DNA of 6,977 nucleotides from Oscillospiraceae bacterium (GTDB lineage Bacteria; Bacillota; Clostridia; Oscillospirales; Oscillospiraceae): positions 1 through 6,977 of the forward strand of contig JAFYCQ010000017.1 in assembly GCA_017539635.1 (NCBI GenBank). The letters run 5' to 3'. A model generated the notes under the pieces. That model was not told the DNA's origin, made no database searches, and saw only the letters and a program-made list of their open reading frames with translations. The position numbers and the translations under genes were made by a program. Positions 1 through 5,199 of this stretch are shown piece after piece; the stretch's first letter is position 1, and the number at the start of each line of letters is the position of its first letter.

Positions 1-1839
1 ACCGAGCTTAGCCAGAAGAACATCGACACCGGCATGGGCCTAGAGAGGCTGGCTGTTGTCAGCCAGAACGTCAATTCCCTCTTCGACGTGGACACGGTGA
101 TGAACATCACCAACAAGGTCTCGGAGCTCACATACGCCCACTACGGGGAGAGCCATAACAAGGACGTGTCCCTCCGCGTCATCACCGACCACATAAGAAG
201 CGCCGTTTTCATGATCTGCGACGGAGTTCTGCCCTCCAACGAGGGCCGCGGCTATGTGCTGCGCAGGCTTTTGAGAAGGGCCGCCCGCCACGGAAAGCTG
301 TTGGGCGTCAACGATCCCTTCCTCTTTGAGGTGGTGGATACGGTCATCGGCGAAAACGAGTGCGAATACAAGGATCTGCGGGAAAAGCAGTCCTATATCA
401 CCCGGGTCATAAAGACCGAGGAGGAAAACTTCGCCCGCACCATAGACGGCGGCCTTAAGATCTTCGCCGAAATGCTGGCCGGCCACAAGGAAAAGGGTGA
501 ATCCGTCTTCTCCGGCGACGATGCATTCAAGCTCTACGACACCTACGGCTTCCCCATCGACCTCACGGTGGAAATGGCCGCGGACGAGGGCCTTACCGTT
601 GACGAAAAATCCTTCCGCAAAAACATGCAGGAGCAGAAGGAGCGAGCCCGCGAGGCCAGAAAGGCCCTGGGTGACCTGGGCTGGGCAGACGTGGAATTCG
701 GAAAGGATATCCCCGCCACCCAGTTCGTGGGCTATGACAATTCCGTCACCGACGGCAAGGTGCTCGCCATCGTCGCCGAGGACGAACTGAGAGAGGAGAT
801 AGGCGAGGGCGCCGAGGCCATCATAGTTCTCGACCAGACCACCATGTACGCCGAAATGGGCGGTCAGGTGGCCGACCACGGCACGATCTCCCGGGACGGT
901 GAATGGGAATTTGAAGTCACGGATGTTCAGAAGAACAAGGGCGGCAAGTTCATGCACTACGGCGTTGTGAAGTCCGGCGTCATAAAGACAGGAGACCGCT
1001 GCACCGTTTCCATAGATGAGGAAAGACGCAGCGCCATCCGCCGCGCCCACTCAGCCACCCACCTTTTGGACAAAGCCCTGCGTGAGGTTTTGGGCGAGCA
1101 CGTGCACCAGGCCGGCTCTCTCGTGGAGCCCGACAGGGTGAGATTCGACTTCACCCACTTCTCCGCTATGACGCCGGAGGAGATAGTCAAGGTCTCCAAG
1201 ATAGTGAACAACGCTGCTTTGGAGGGCTATAATGTAGTAACCGAAAATCTCCCCATAGAGGAAGCCAAAAAGCGCGGCGCCATCGCCCTTTTCGGCGAAA
1301 AGTACGGGGATATCGTGCGTGTCGTGGATATGGGCAACGGCTTCTCCGTTGAGTTCTGCGGCGGCACTCACTTAGACAACACCGCCAAGATGGGCTCCTT
1401 CCGCATAATGTCCGAGGCGTCCGTGGCCTCCGGCGTCCGAAGGATCGAGGCCGTCACCGGCAAGGAATACCTGCGCCAGGCGGAAAGGCTGGAGCTCTCC
1501 ATCCACAGAGCCGCCGAGGAGCTGAAGACCACCCCCAAGGAGATAGTCGCCAGGGCCCACAGCTTCATGACGGAAATGCACGACATGCGCCAGGGCATGG
1601 AAAAGCTCAAGGACAAGCTCTTCTCCGGCGAGGTGGAACGGTTCCTGGTAGCCGCCAAGGACATCGGCGGTCTGAAGGTGATCACCATGAGCCGCAGCGA
1701 CCTTGACACCGCGGATCTGAGAAAAATGGGCGACTTCCTAAAGGACAAGGCTCCCAACGTGGTGGCGGTCATGGCCGGCATTGACCACGAAAACAGCAAG
1801 ATAACTCTCCTCTGCGTCTGCGGCAAGGAGGCCATATAG
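1..1839 (+). CDS. alaS: Alanyl-tRNA synthetase, 5'-truncated by window, conventional ORF ending at an in-frame UAG
   Basis: Charges tRNA-Ala with alanine in the cytoplasm and edits mischarged Ser/Gly. The frame is open from base 1, and the first codons encode the class II motif 3 stretch DTGMGLER, so roughly 220-230 N-terminal residues lie outside the window (E. coli AlaS is 876 aa). Next come the tRNA-recognition helices (RGYVLRRLLRRAARHG) and a beta-barrel region containing MYAEMGGQ. The editing domain has both zinc-binding pairs: HSATH (window codons 350-354) and CGGTH (codons 453-457). A helical linker leads into the C-Ala domain, which breaks off at GKEAI before UAG at codon 613. Homology continues in the same frame beyond that codon (see the next two entries). 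The gene shares a transcript direction with the HIT gene. The identity is certain; whether translation really stops at 1839 is not. Confidence 0.97.
   Translation, partial: TELSQKNIDTGMGLERLAVVSQNVNSLFDVDTVMNITNKVSELTYAHYGESHNKDVSLRVITDHIRSAVFMICDGVLPSNEGRGYVLRRLLRRAARHGKLLGVNDPFLFEVVDTVIGENECEYKDLREKQSYITRVIKTEEENFARTIDGGLKIFAEMLAGHKEKGESVFSGDDAFKLYDTYGFPIDLTVEMAADEGLTVDEKSFRKNMQEQKERAREARKALGDLGWADVEFGKDIPATQFVGYDNSVTDGKVLAIVAEDELREEIGEGAEAIIVLDQTTMYAEMGGQVADHGTISRDGEWEFEVTDVQKNKGGKFMHYGVVKSGVIKTGDRCTVSIDEERRSAIRRAHSATHLLDKALREVLGEHVHQAGSLVEPDRVRFDFTHFSAMTPEEIVKVSKIVNNAALEGYNVVTENLPIEEAKKRGAIALFGEKYGDIVRVVDMGNGFSVEFCGGTHLDNTAKMGSFRIMSEASVASGVRRIEAVTGKEYLRQAERLELSIHRAAEELKTTPKEIVARAHSFMTEMHDMRQGMEKLKDKLFSGEVERFLVAAKDIGGLKVITMSRSDLDTADLRKMGDFLKDKAPNVVAVMAGIDHENSKITLLCVCGKEAI
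1837..1839 (+). other. In-frame amber codon inside the alaS C-Ala region
   Basis: The TAG sits between codons for GKEAI and AGIKAGDIIKRV with no frame change. In relatives, as I recall the family, this position lies in a stretch of the type K-x-A-(V/I)-x-x-G-x-x-A-G, where x is often Glu, Lys, Gln or Ala. CAG, GAG and AAG are each one substitution away from TAG. Possible explanations are a real nonsense mutation, readthrough or suppression, recoding, or a base-call or assembly error. The sequence alone cannot separate these. Confidence 0.9.
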
Positions 1840-2013
1840 GCCGGAATAAAGGCCGGCGACATTATAAAGCGCGTCTCCTCCCTCTGCGGCGGCAGCGGAG
1901 GAGGAAAGCCCGACTCCGCCATGGGCGGCGGCAAGGATATTCTCAAGCTTGACGACGCTCTGGCCTCCGTTGACGATTACGTGGCGGAGAAGCTCGATAT
2001 AATCCAGATCTGA
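1840..2013 (+). CDS. alaS: C-terminal C-Ala tail of alaS, in frame behind the UAG
   Basis: Fifty-seven sense codons followed by TGA (2011-2013) continue the alaS frame directly. They encode the hallmark glycine-rich end of AlaRS: KAGDIIKRVSSLCGG, then SGGGKPDSAMGGGKD, then KLDDALASVDDYVAEKL. This matches the family pattern GGxGGGxPDxAxxGG-K followed by a final helix. The C-Ala domain contacts the tRNA elbow and supports dimerisation; shortened AlaRS forms without it are known to keep aminoacylation activity, so loss need not be lethal. No ATG lies between the UAG and 1921, so a separate start for the tail is unlikely. The reading frame and family signature are intact, which argues for a recent change, readthrough, or an error rather than old decay. 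Confidence 0.85.
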   Translation, partial: AGIKAGDIIKRVSSLCGGSGGGKPDSAMGGGKDILKLDDALASVDDYVAEKLDIIQI

Positions 2014-2029
2014 TAGGAGGAAATAAAAA

Positions 2030-2371
2030 ATGTCCGATTGCCTTTTCTGCAAGATAGCCGCCGGAGAGATACCCTCCGACAAGGTTTATGAGAACGACGA
2101 CGTACTGGCCTTCAACGACATAAATCCCCAGGCCCCGGTGCATATCCTCGTCATCCCCAAGACCCACATCGACTCCGTGGGCGAGGTAACTCCGGAAAAC
2201 TCCCACATAGCTGCCAGGTGTTTAGAGGCTGTGGCCGAAATAGCCCGTGAAAAGGACCTTAAAAACGGCTTTCGCCTCATCTCCAACTGCGGCGAGGATG
2301 CCGGCCAGACGGTAAAGCACATGCACTTTCATATACTTGCGGGCATACCGCTGGATGAAAAAGTGAAGTAA
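2030..2371 (+). CDS. HIT-family (HINT/PKCI-like) nucleotide-binding hydrolase, 113 aa
   Basis: HIT proteins of this branch are small cytosolic dimers that hydrolyse nucleoside phosphoramidates or acyl-adenylates, including AMP-lysine-type products of tRNA synthetases; the exact substrate here is unknown. The catalytic triad is plain: QTVKHMHFH, with H97, H99 and H101. N-terminal CLFC (C4, C7), together with a later His, suggests the structural zinc site seen in many HINT proteins. Further family blocks are AFNDINPQAPVHILVIPK (residues 27-44) and GFRLISNCGEDAGQ. Length is normal for the family. The start is fixed by AGGAGG at 2015-2020, nine bases before ATG. It lies 16 bases after the TGA ending the alaS frame, so the two are probably one operon; an adenylate-clearing enzyme beside a synthetase is a sensible pairing, but that is inference. 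The stop is TAA. Confidence 0.95.
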   Translation: MSDCLFCKIAAGEIPSDKVYENDDVLAFNDINPQAPVHILVIPKTHIDSVGEVTPENSHIAARCLEAVAEIAREKDLKNGFRLISNCGEDAGQTVKHMHFHILAGIPLDEKVK

Positions 2372-2377
2372 AAAGCA

Positions 2378-2407
2378 TTTGAGCCGCCGGGAAACCGGCG
2401 GCTCAAA
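2378..2407. terminator. Hairpin between the convergent HIT and tatD genes, likely bidirectional terminator
   Basis: A perfect 13-bp inverted repeat has arms TTTGAGCCGCCGG (2378-2390) and CCGGCGGCTCAAA (2395-2407) around a GAAA loop. It starts seven bases after the HIT stop and about 40 bases beyond the tatD stop. On the + strand the stem is followed by AAATGTG, so there is no U-tract. On the minus strand a run of five T follows three bases after the stem. Termination of tatD is therefore better supported than termination of the HIT operon. Confidence 0.8.
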
Positions 2408-2446
2408 AAATGTGTTCAATTAATGATAATGTCATCTTAGGATTTG

Positions 2447-3208
2447 CTATATCCCGAAAAACCGTTTCCCGTTTTCAAGCGTAACTGCGGCGACTTCCTC
2501 CGTCGTCATGCCTCTTATTTCCGCTATCTTTTCCGCAATATAGGGCAGATATGAGGAGTCGCACCGGCGGCCCCGGTACGGGACCGGCGCCATATAGGGG
2601 CTGTCTGTCTCCAGCATGAGGCGGTCTATGGGCATTTTCGACACCACCTCCGGGGCTTTGCGGGCATTTTTGAAGGTCACCGCCCCGGTAAAGGAGATAT
2701 ACCACCCGGCGTCAAGGACGGTTTTCGCCGTCTCCCAGGAGCCGGAAAAGCAGTGCATCACGCCCCGAAGAGACGGGTGGCGGGATATGGCGTCCAGTGC
2801 GTCCGCCGTGGCCTCCCTGTCATGGAAAATGACCGGCAGGCCGAGTTCCTCGGCAAGGCAGAGCTGGGGCTCAAGGCATTCTCTCTGGGCCTGTCTGGGG
2901 GAATTTTCGTCGTAGTGATAGTCAAGGCCGATCTCTCCGATGGCCTTTATTTTCCGGTTTTCCGCCAGCTTTCTCAGCTCGGCGATATTCTCCGGTTTAT
3001 AGTCTGCCGCCGCCTGGGGATGCACCCCCACGGCCCCATAGACATGGGAAAACCTCTCGGTAAAGGACAGCACCTGCCGGGAGGAGATCATGTCGCAGGC
3101 GGGATTCAGTATTAACTCCACTCCCTTTTCCGGGAGAGACGCAAGCACTTCAAAGCGGTCGGCGTCAAACTGCTCGTCGTCATAATGGGCGTGTGTGTCA
3201 AAAAACAA
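2447..3208 (-). CDS. tatD: TatD-family (YabD-type) metal-dependent hydrolase, 253 aa
   Basis: TatD proteins are cytosolic TIM-barrel metal-dependent hydrolases with DNase activity (3'-5' exonuclease in E. coli TatD). All expected metal ligands are visible: DTHAH (H6, H8), GEIGLD (E92), FHDREA (H129), MHCFSG (H152) and ETDSPY (D202). The end, NGKRFFGI, is typical of the family. The start is taken as TTG at 3208, seven bases after GGAGG, giving a protein that begins FFDTHAHYD as its relatives do. A longer frame up to 3277 lacks an equally good site and would add an unrelated leader. The gene stops at TAG with a backup TGA five codons further on. It is divergent from secG, with about 117 bases between the two starts. 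I found no convincing promoter for it. Confidence 0.95.
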   Translation of the reverse strand: MFFDTHAHYDDEQFDADRFEVLASLPEKGVELILNPACDMISSRQVLSFTERFSHVYGAVGVHPQAAADYKPENIAELRKLAENRKIKAIGEIGLDYHYDENSPRQAQRECLEPQLCLAEELGLPVIFHDREATADALDAISRHPSLRGVMHCFSGSWETAKTVLDAGWYISFTGAVTFKNARKAPEVVSKMPIDRLMLETDSPYMAPVPYRGRRCDSSYLPYIAEKIAEIRGMTTEEVAAVTLENGKRFFGI

Positions 3209-3239
3209 ACCGTAACCTCCAAATAATTTAAAAAAACCC

Positions 3240-3268
3240 TTGCATTTCGCTGATTTGCGTGATAATAT
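3240..3268 (+). promoter_or_regulatory. Putative sigma-A promoter of secG
   Basis: TTGCAT (3240-3245) and TAATAT (3263-3268) are separated by 17 bases, predicting transcription from about 3275. This leaves a leader of about 50 bases before the TTG start. An overlapping GATAAT at 3261 would give a 15-base spacer and is less likely. The leader contains GGCTTTTG twice (3290-3297 and 3303-3310), of unknown meaning. Confidence 0.65.
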
Positions 3269-3325
3269 TAGTAGCACGTGAAAATTTCCGGCTTTTGCCG
3301 TTGGCTTTTGAAAGGAAGGATTCCC

Positions 3326-3565
3326 TTGACCACCGTTAAACTCGTAATCACCATCATTCAGCTCATTCTTTGCGTCGGCCTCACCGCCATCGTTCTTATG
3401 CAGTCCGGCAAGCGCTCCGGCCTCTCCGGCGCTATCGCCGGCGCCGCCGACACTTACCTCTCCAAGAACAAGGCCCGCACCCTGGATGCCAAGCTGGCAA
3501 AGATGACCAAGTGGGTCGCCATCGTCTTCGTCGTGCTGACCCTCGTTCTCAACATGATAGGCTGA
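3326..3565 (+). CDS. secG: Preprotein translocase subunit SecG, 79 aa
   Basis: SecG is the small membrane subunit of the SecYEG channel and stimulates protein export. The protein has two hydrophobic segments, about residues 4-24 and 63-78. They are joined by the family loop, LMQSGKRSGLSGAIAGAA, at residues 24-41, followed by a charged stretch (KNKARTLDAKLAKMTK). Length matches Gram-positive SecG (about 75-80 aa). The start is TTG at 3326: AGGAAGGA (3313-3320) ends five bases upstream, and the protein then begins directly with the first membrane segment. A GTG at 3278 in the same frame would add 16 unusual residues, sits almost at the predicted transcription start, and has no ribosome binding site. 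The stop is TGA, with a strong terminator 12 bases later, so secG appears monocistronic. Confidence 0.95.
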   Translation: MTTVKLVITIIQLILCVGLTAIVLMQSGKRSGLSGAIAGAADTYLSKNKARTLDAKLAKMTKWVAIVFVVLTLVLNMIG

Positions 3566-3577
3566 AATTGATTTACC

Positions 3578-3609
3578 GCCGGGAAAGCGCTGCTTTCCCG
3601 GCTTTTTTT
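3578..3609 (+). terminator. Rho-independent terminator of secG
   Basis: Perfect 11-bp arms, GCCGGGAAAGC (3578-3588) and GCTTTCCCGGC (3592-3602), enclose a GCT loop. Seven T follow directly (3603-3609). It begins 12 bases after the secG stop. This is a textbook intrinsic terminator for the + strand. Confidence 0.95.
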
Positions 3610-3645
3610 GTTTATTACATCCTTAATTAAAAGCATAGCCTCGCA

Positions 3646-3675
3646 GAGTTCACCGCCGCAGCGGTGAATCAACTC
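3646..3675. repeat. Hairpin 1 of intergenic cassette
   Basis: The arms TTCACCGC (3649-3656) and GCGGTGAA (3661-3668) are perfect over 8 bp with a CGCA loop. The stem can extend with GAG (3646-3648) against CTC (3673-3675) across a four-base bulge. No T-run follows on either strand, so it is not a normal terminator. Confidence 0.8.
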
Positions 3676-3679
3676 AATC

Positions 3680-3712
3680 ATTTTTCCCGGGAGCATGTAT
3701 CTCGGGAAAAAT
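3680..3712. repeat. Hairpin 2 of intergenic cassette
   Basis: The arms ATTTTTCCCG (3680-3689) and CGGGAAAAAT (3703-3712) are perfect over 10 bp. One G-T wobble and two further pairs can be added, leaving a seven-base loop (3693-3699). The A/T-rich outer stem means either strand carries T-residues within the stem, but no free U-tract follows it. Confidence 0.8.
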
Positions 3713-3718
3713 TCATCT

Positions 3719-3763
3719 CAGCCCGCAAGTGTGCGACCTTAAGGGAGTGCGCGCAGCGGGCTG
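3719..3763. repeat. Hairpin 3 of intergenic cassette, long-range stem with inner stem
   Basis: The outer arms CAGCCCGC (3719-3726) and GCGGGCTG (3756-3763) pair over 8 bp. Inside, TGTGCG (3730-3735) can pair with CGCGCA (3750-3755) with one wobble. The apical region holds the palindrome CCTTAAGG (3737-3744). GCGGG at 3756-3760 can instead pair with CCCGC at 3768-3772, which would open this stem. Confidence 0.7.
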
Positions 3764-3772
3764 CAGTCCCGC

Positions 3773-3807
3773 TCAAACGAGAGCCCAGCGAAGCGGGTCT
3801 CGTTTGA
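3773..3807. repeat. Hairpin 4 of intergenic cassette
   Basis: The perfect 10-bp arms TCAAACGAGA (3773-3782) and TCTCGTTTGA (3798-3807) enclose an inner CCC/GGG pairing (3784-3786 with 3795-3797) and a GC/GC pair closed by a GAA loop. This is the strongest non-terminator stem in the cassette. Confidence 0.85.
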
Positions 3808-3808
3808 A

Positions 3809-3832
3809 GCGTTTCGACTTATGTCGAAACGC
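3809..3832. repeat. Hairpin 5 of intergenic cassette
   Basis: The arms GCGTTTCGAC (3809-3818) and GTCGAAACGC (3823-3832) are perfect over 10 bp, with a TTAT loop. It directly follows hairpin 4 with one spare base. No T-run follows. Confidence 0.85.
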
Positions 3833-3839
3833 GAAACAC

Positions 3840-3863
3840 AAAAGCCGCCTTCTGGCGGCTTTT
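3840..3863. terminator. Terminator of the pduL-like gene, usable on both strands
   Basis: The perfect 10-bp arms AAAAGCCGCC (3840-3849) and GGCGGCTTTT (3854-3863) have a four-base loop. It lies 18 bases beyond the stop of the minus-strand gene. The A/T ends of the stem give a short U-run on either strand, so it may also stop any transcript coming from the left. Confidence 0.88.
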
Positions 3864-3881
3864 GCATTATATTCGGAATGA

Positions 3882-4466
3882 TTATTTCTTGGTGATGATG
3901 CCGATGGGGTTCTCCTCGAAGAGGCCGGCGGCGTTGAGCTCATCGTAGTCGATGTGCATGAAGGTGGCGTGGCCTTCGCCAACGCGGGCCTTGACGCCGT
4001 CAAACACCAGAGGCCTGTCGCCGTTGCCGCCGCAGGTGACAAGGAGAGGATCGCCGTCCTTGATGCCCCACTTCTCGCCGTCCTCGGGAGAGATGTGGCA
4101 GTGACGCATGGCGACGATGACGCCTTCCTTAAGCTCAACGGTGCCCTTGGGGCCGACCATGGTGCAGCCGGCGGAGCCCTTGAGGTCGCCGCTCATACGG
4201 CAGGGAGCATCGATGCCCAGGGGGCGGCAGTCGGTGAAGGAAAGCTCCACCTGGTCCTGCTTGCGGCAGGGGCCGAGGATGGAGAGCTTGGTCTCGCCCT
4301 TGGGCCCGATGATGGTGACCTTGTGGGGAGTGGCGAACTGGCCGGGCTGGGAGAGCATCTTTTTCTTCTCCATCTCAAAGCCGGGCCCAAAGAGGATGTC
4401 AAGGGTCTGCTGGGTGACGTGGCAGTGCTTGCCGGAGCCTTCGATTATTATTTTCATTTCGGACAT
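3882..4466 (-). CDS. pduL: PduL-type phosphate propanoyltransferase / phosphotransacylase, 194 aa
   Basis: PduL enzymes interconvert acyl-CoA and acyl-phosphate (propionyl or acetyl), linking CoA thioesters to ATP formation by a kinase. They are unrelated to Pta. Two tandem domains are visible, with zinc-type motifs HCH at 14-16 and again at 122-124, plus H171 in MHID. Other family blocks are LFGPGFE, LSQPGQFA, LGPCRKQDQVE (residues 64-74, including E74), SGDLKGSAG and VGPKGTVELKEGVIVA. The protein starts right at the first domain, so there is no N-terminal encapsulation peptide, and no microcompartment or kinase gene is in view. The first motif reads SGKHCH rather than the usual SNRHVH type, so substrate preference is open. 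ATG at 4466 follows GGAGG by eight bases; the GTG at 4481 overlaps that site and is rejected. Codon use is ATC-rich, suggesting strong expression. Confidence 0.92.
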   Translation of the reverse strand: MSEMKIIIEGSGKHCHVTQQTLDILFGPGFEMEKKKMLSQPGQFATPHKVTIIGPKGETKLSILGPCRKQDQVELSFTDCRPLGIDAPCRMSGDLKGSAGCTMVGPKGTVELKEGVIVAMRHCHISPEDGEKWGIKDGDPLLVTCGGNGDRPLVFDGVKARVGEGHATFMHIDYDELNAAGLFEENPIGIITKK

Positions 4467-4504
4467 GTCTATAACCTCCACAGTTTTTTTGTTCCGCTTT
4501 TTTT

Positions 4505-4533
4505 AATTTACAGCTTTCACCGTAAAATGTCAA
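4505..4533 (-). promoter_or_regulatory. Near-consensus promoter of the pduL-like gene
   Basis: Read on the minus strand, a perfect TTGACA (4533-4528) and TAAATT (4510-4505) are spaced by exactly 17 bases. The predicted start is near 4498, giving a short leader with GGAGG ahead of the ATG at 4466. This is the best promoter in the window. Confidence 0.85.
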
Positions 4534-4561
4534 GAAAACTGGCGCTTTTAATTTAAATCTA

Positions 4562-4590
4562 TTTACAAATCTCCCGGTATGGATTATATT
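4562..4590 (+). promoter_or_regulatory. Putative promoter of the XRE regulator-lepA operon
   Basis: TTTACA (4562-4567) and TATATT (4585-4590) are spaced by 17 bases, predicting a start near 4597. No better promoter is seen between this point and lepA, so it probably serves both genes. Confidence 0.65.
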
Positions 4591-4608
4591 ACTATACATA
4601 TTGTAATA
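4587..4608. promoter_or_regulatory. Candidate operator, near-palindrome over -10 and transcription start
   Basis: The half-sites TATTAC (4587-4592) and GTAATA (4603-4608) are exact complements. ATA (4594-4596) and TAT (4599-4601) extend the symmetry inward, so 9 of 11 base pairs match. It overlaps the last four bases of the predicted -10 box and covers the predicted start. This is a typical placement for repression, most simply by the XRE protein encoded 19 bases downstream. Binding is inference; AT-rich palindromes can arise by chance. Confidence 0.5.
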
Positions 4609-4626
4609 AAGGCGGGTGGATAACTC

Positions 4627-5199
4627 ATGGCTCCGGACATCGGCGCGGCGCTCTCAAAGCTCCGTCATGAGAAGAATATAAGCCAGCGGGAGGCGGCGCA
4701 GGATCTGGGCGTCTCTCAGGCGCTTTTGTCCCACTACGAAAACGGAGTGCGGGAGCCCAGGCTGGAGTTTATCGTCCGCGCCTGCGATTATTACGGCGTC
4801 TCCGCGGACTTTTTGGCCGGGCGGACCAACGCCCCGGTTAATCCCCTGGTCTGCGAGGAGGATATATGGAGCGACGGCGAGCTCAGGCTGCTTATCACCT
4901 CCCTTGCCGAGCTGTCGGGCGTGATACGCTCCAAAGCGGACGAGGAGTGCATAAAAAACGCGGAAGCGTACCTGAACGCCTCTCTCTGCCGGCTGCTGCT
5001 GGATATGGGCGGCGAATGCCCCGATGTCGATACCCGCACGGCTTCCGCCCTTCTGCGGTCACGCATGGCCATGGCGGAGGCGGAGATAATAAACAACAAA
5101 ACAGCCGGAAGCTTCCCGGAGAACGGGAACATAGCCGAGCTTCTGAAGAAAAACGGAGCCCGGCTAAGTAAACTGCTGAATAAAAGGTCAGATATATGA
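4627..5199 (+). CDS. XRE/Cro-CI-family helix-turn-helix regulator, 190 aa
   Basis: A DNA-binding domain occupies about residues 6-66: [16 protein letters not shown], then [20 protein letters not shown], with the recognition helix around S30-N39 and the SADFLAGR end common to SinR/Xre-like proteins. The remainder (about 75-190) is helical and charged, and I do not recognise its family; it could be an oligomerisation or ligand-sensing region. It contains no membrane segment and no S24 peptidase signature. The ATG at 4627 is preceded by GGTGGA (4615-4620) at six bases. Its final TGA overlaps the lepA ATG by four bases, which implies co-transcription and probably translational coupling. The near-palindrome upstream suggests autoregulation. 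Target genes are unknown; lepA and the divergent pduL-like gene are the obvious candidates. Confidence 0.9.
   Translation: MAPDIGAALSKLRHEKNISQREAAQDLGVSQALLSHYENGVREPRLEFIVRACDYYGVSADFLAGRTNAPVNPLVCEEDIWSDGELRLLITSLAELSGVIRSKADEECIKNAEAYLNASLCRLLLDMGGECPDVDTRTASALLRSRMAMAEAEIINNKTAGSFPENGNIAELLKKNGARLSKLLNKRSDI

Larger units (their letters stand above)
3646..3832. repeat. Intergenic cassette of five consecutive inverted repeats, possible structured RNA or repeat element
   Basis: The stretch of about 316 bases between secG and the convergent pduL-like gene has no credible reading frame. Between the two terminators, almost every base from 3646 to 3832 falls into one of five hairpins (next five entries). 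I do not recognise it as tmRNA, 6S, SRP or RNase P RNA, and see no promoter that would clearly drive it. There are no clear terminal inverted repeats or target duplications either, so calling it a MITE is not supported. It resembles a composite REP/BIME-like intergenic element, which is a guess from architecture only. Confidence 0.6.

Noticed and set aside
40..1050. 336-codon open frame on the minus strand opposite alaS
   Set aside because: It is the complement of a strongly conserved synthetase in GC-rich sequence, and its translation is low-complexity Gly/Val/Leu/His with no family motif. A shadow frame.
1837..1839. Firm claim of pyrrolysine insertion
   Set aside because: No pyl genes or suppressor tRNA are in the window, and tatD appears to use UAG as a stop. 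Kept only as one hypothesis.
1368..1946. Minus-strand open frame covering the alaS amber codon
   Set aside because: Ser/Arg-rich translation with no recognisable domain and no ribosome binding site; it does not explain the conserved + strand tail.
1921..2013. Possible separate start (ATG 1921) for a 30-residue peptide from the alaS tail
   Set aside because: The purine-rich stretch upstream encodes the conserved SGGGKP and sits too far from the ATG; the homologous sequence begins well before 1921.
3278..3325. GTG start for a longer SecG
   Set aside because: Almost at the predicted transcription start, no ribosome binding site, and the extra residues are absent from typical SecG.
3646..3832. 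MITE with terminal inverted repeats
   Set aside because: The two ends are not complementary to each other and no target-site duplication is visible.
3610..3840. tmRNA or another known stable RNA downstream of secG
   Set aside because: No tRNA-like 3' end, CCA, tag frame or other hallmark is visible in the cassette.
3610..3865. CRISPR array
   Set aside because: The repeats are inverted and all different from each other; there is no regular direct repeat-spacer pattern.
3773..4138. Minus-strand frame running from the pduL-like gene into the hairpin cassette
   Set aside because: Different frame from the real gene, Ser/Arg/Pro-rich, and it passes through two hairpins and a terminator.
3954..4556. 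200-codon + strand open frame opposite the pduL-like gene
   Set aside because: Ala/Gly/Leu-rich mirror of a well-supported gene; no ribosome binding site and no family resemblance.
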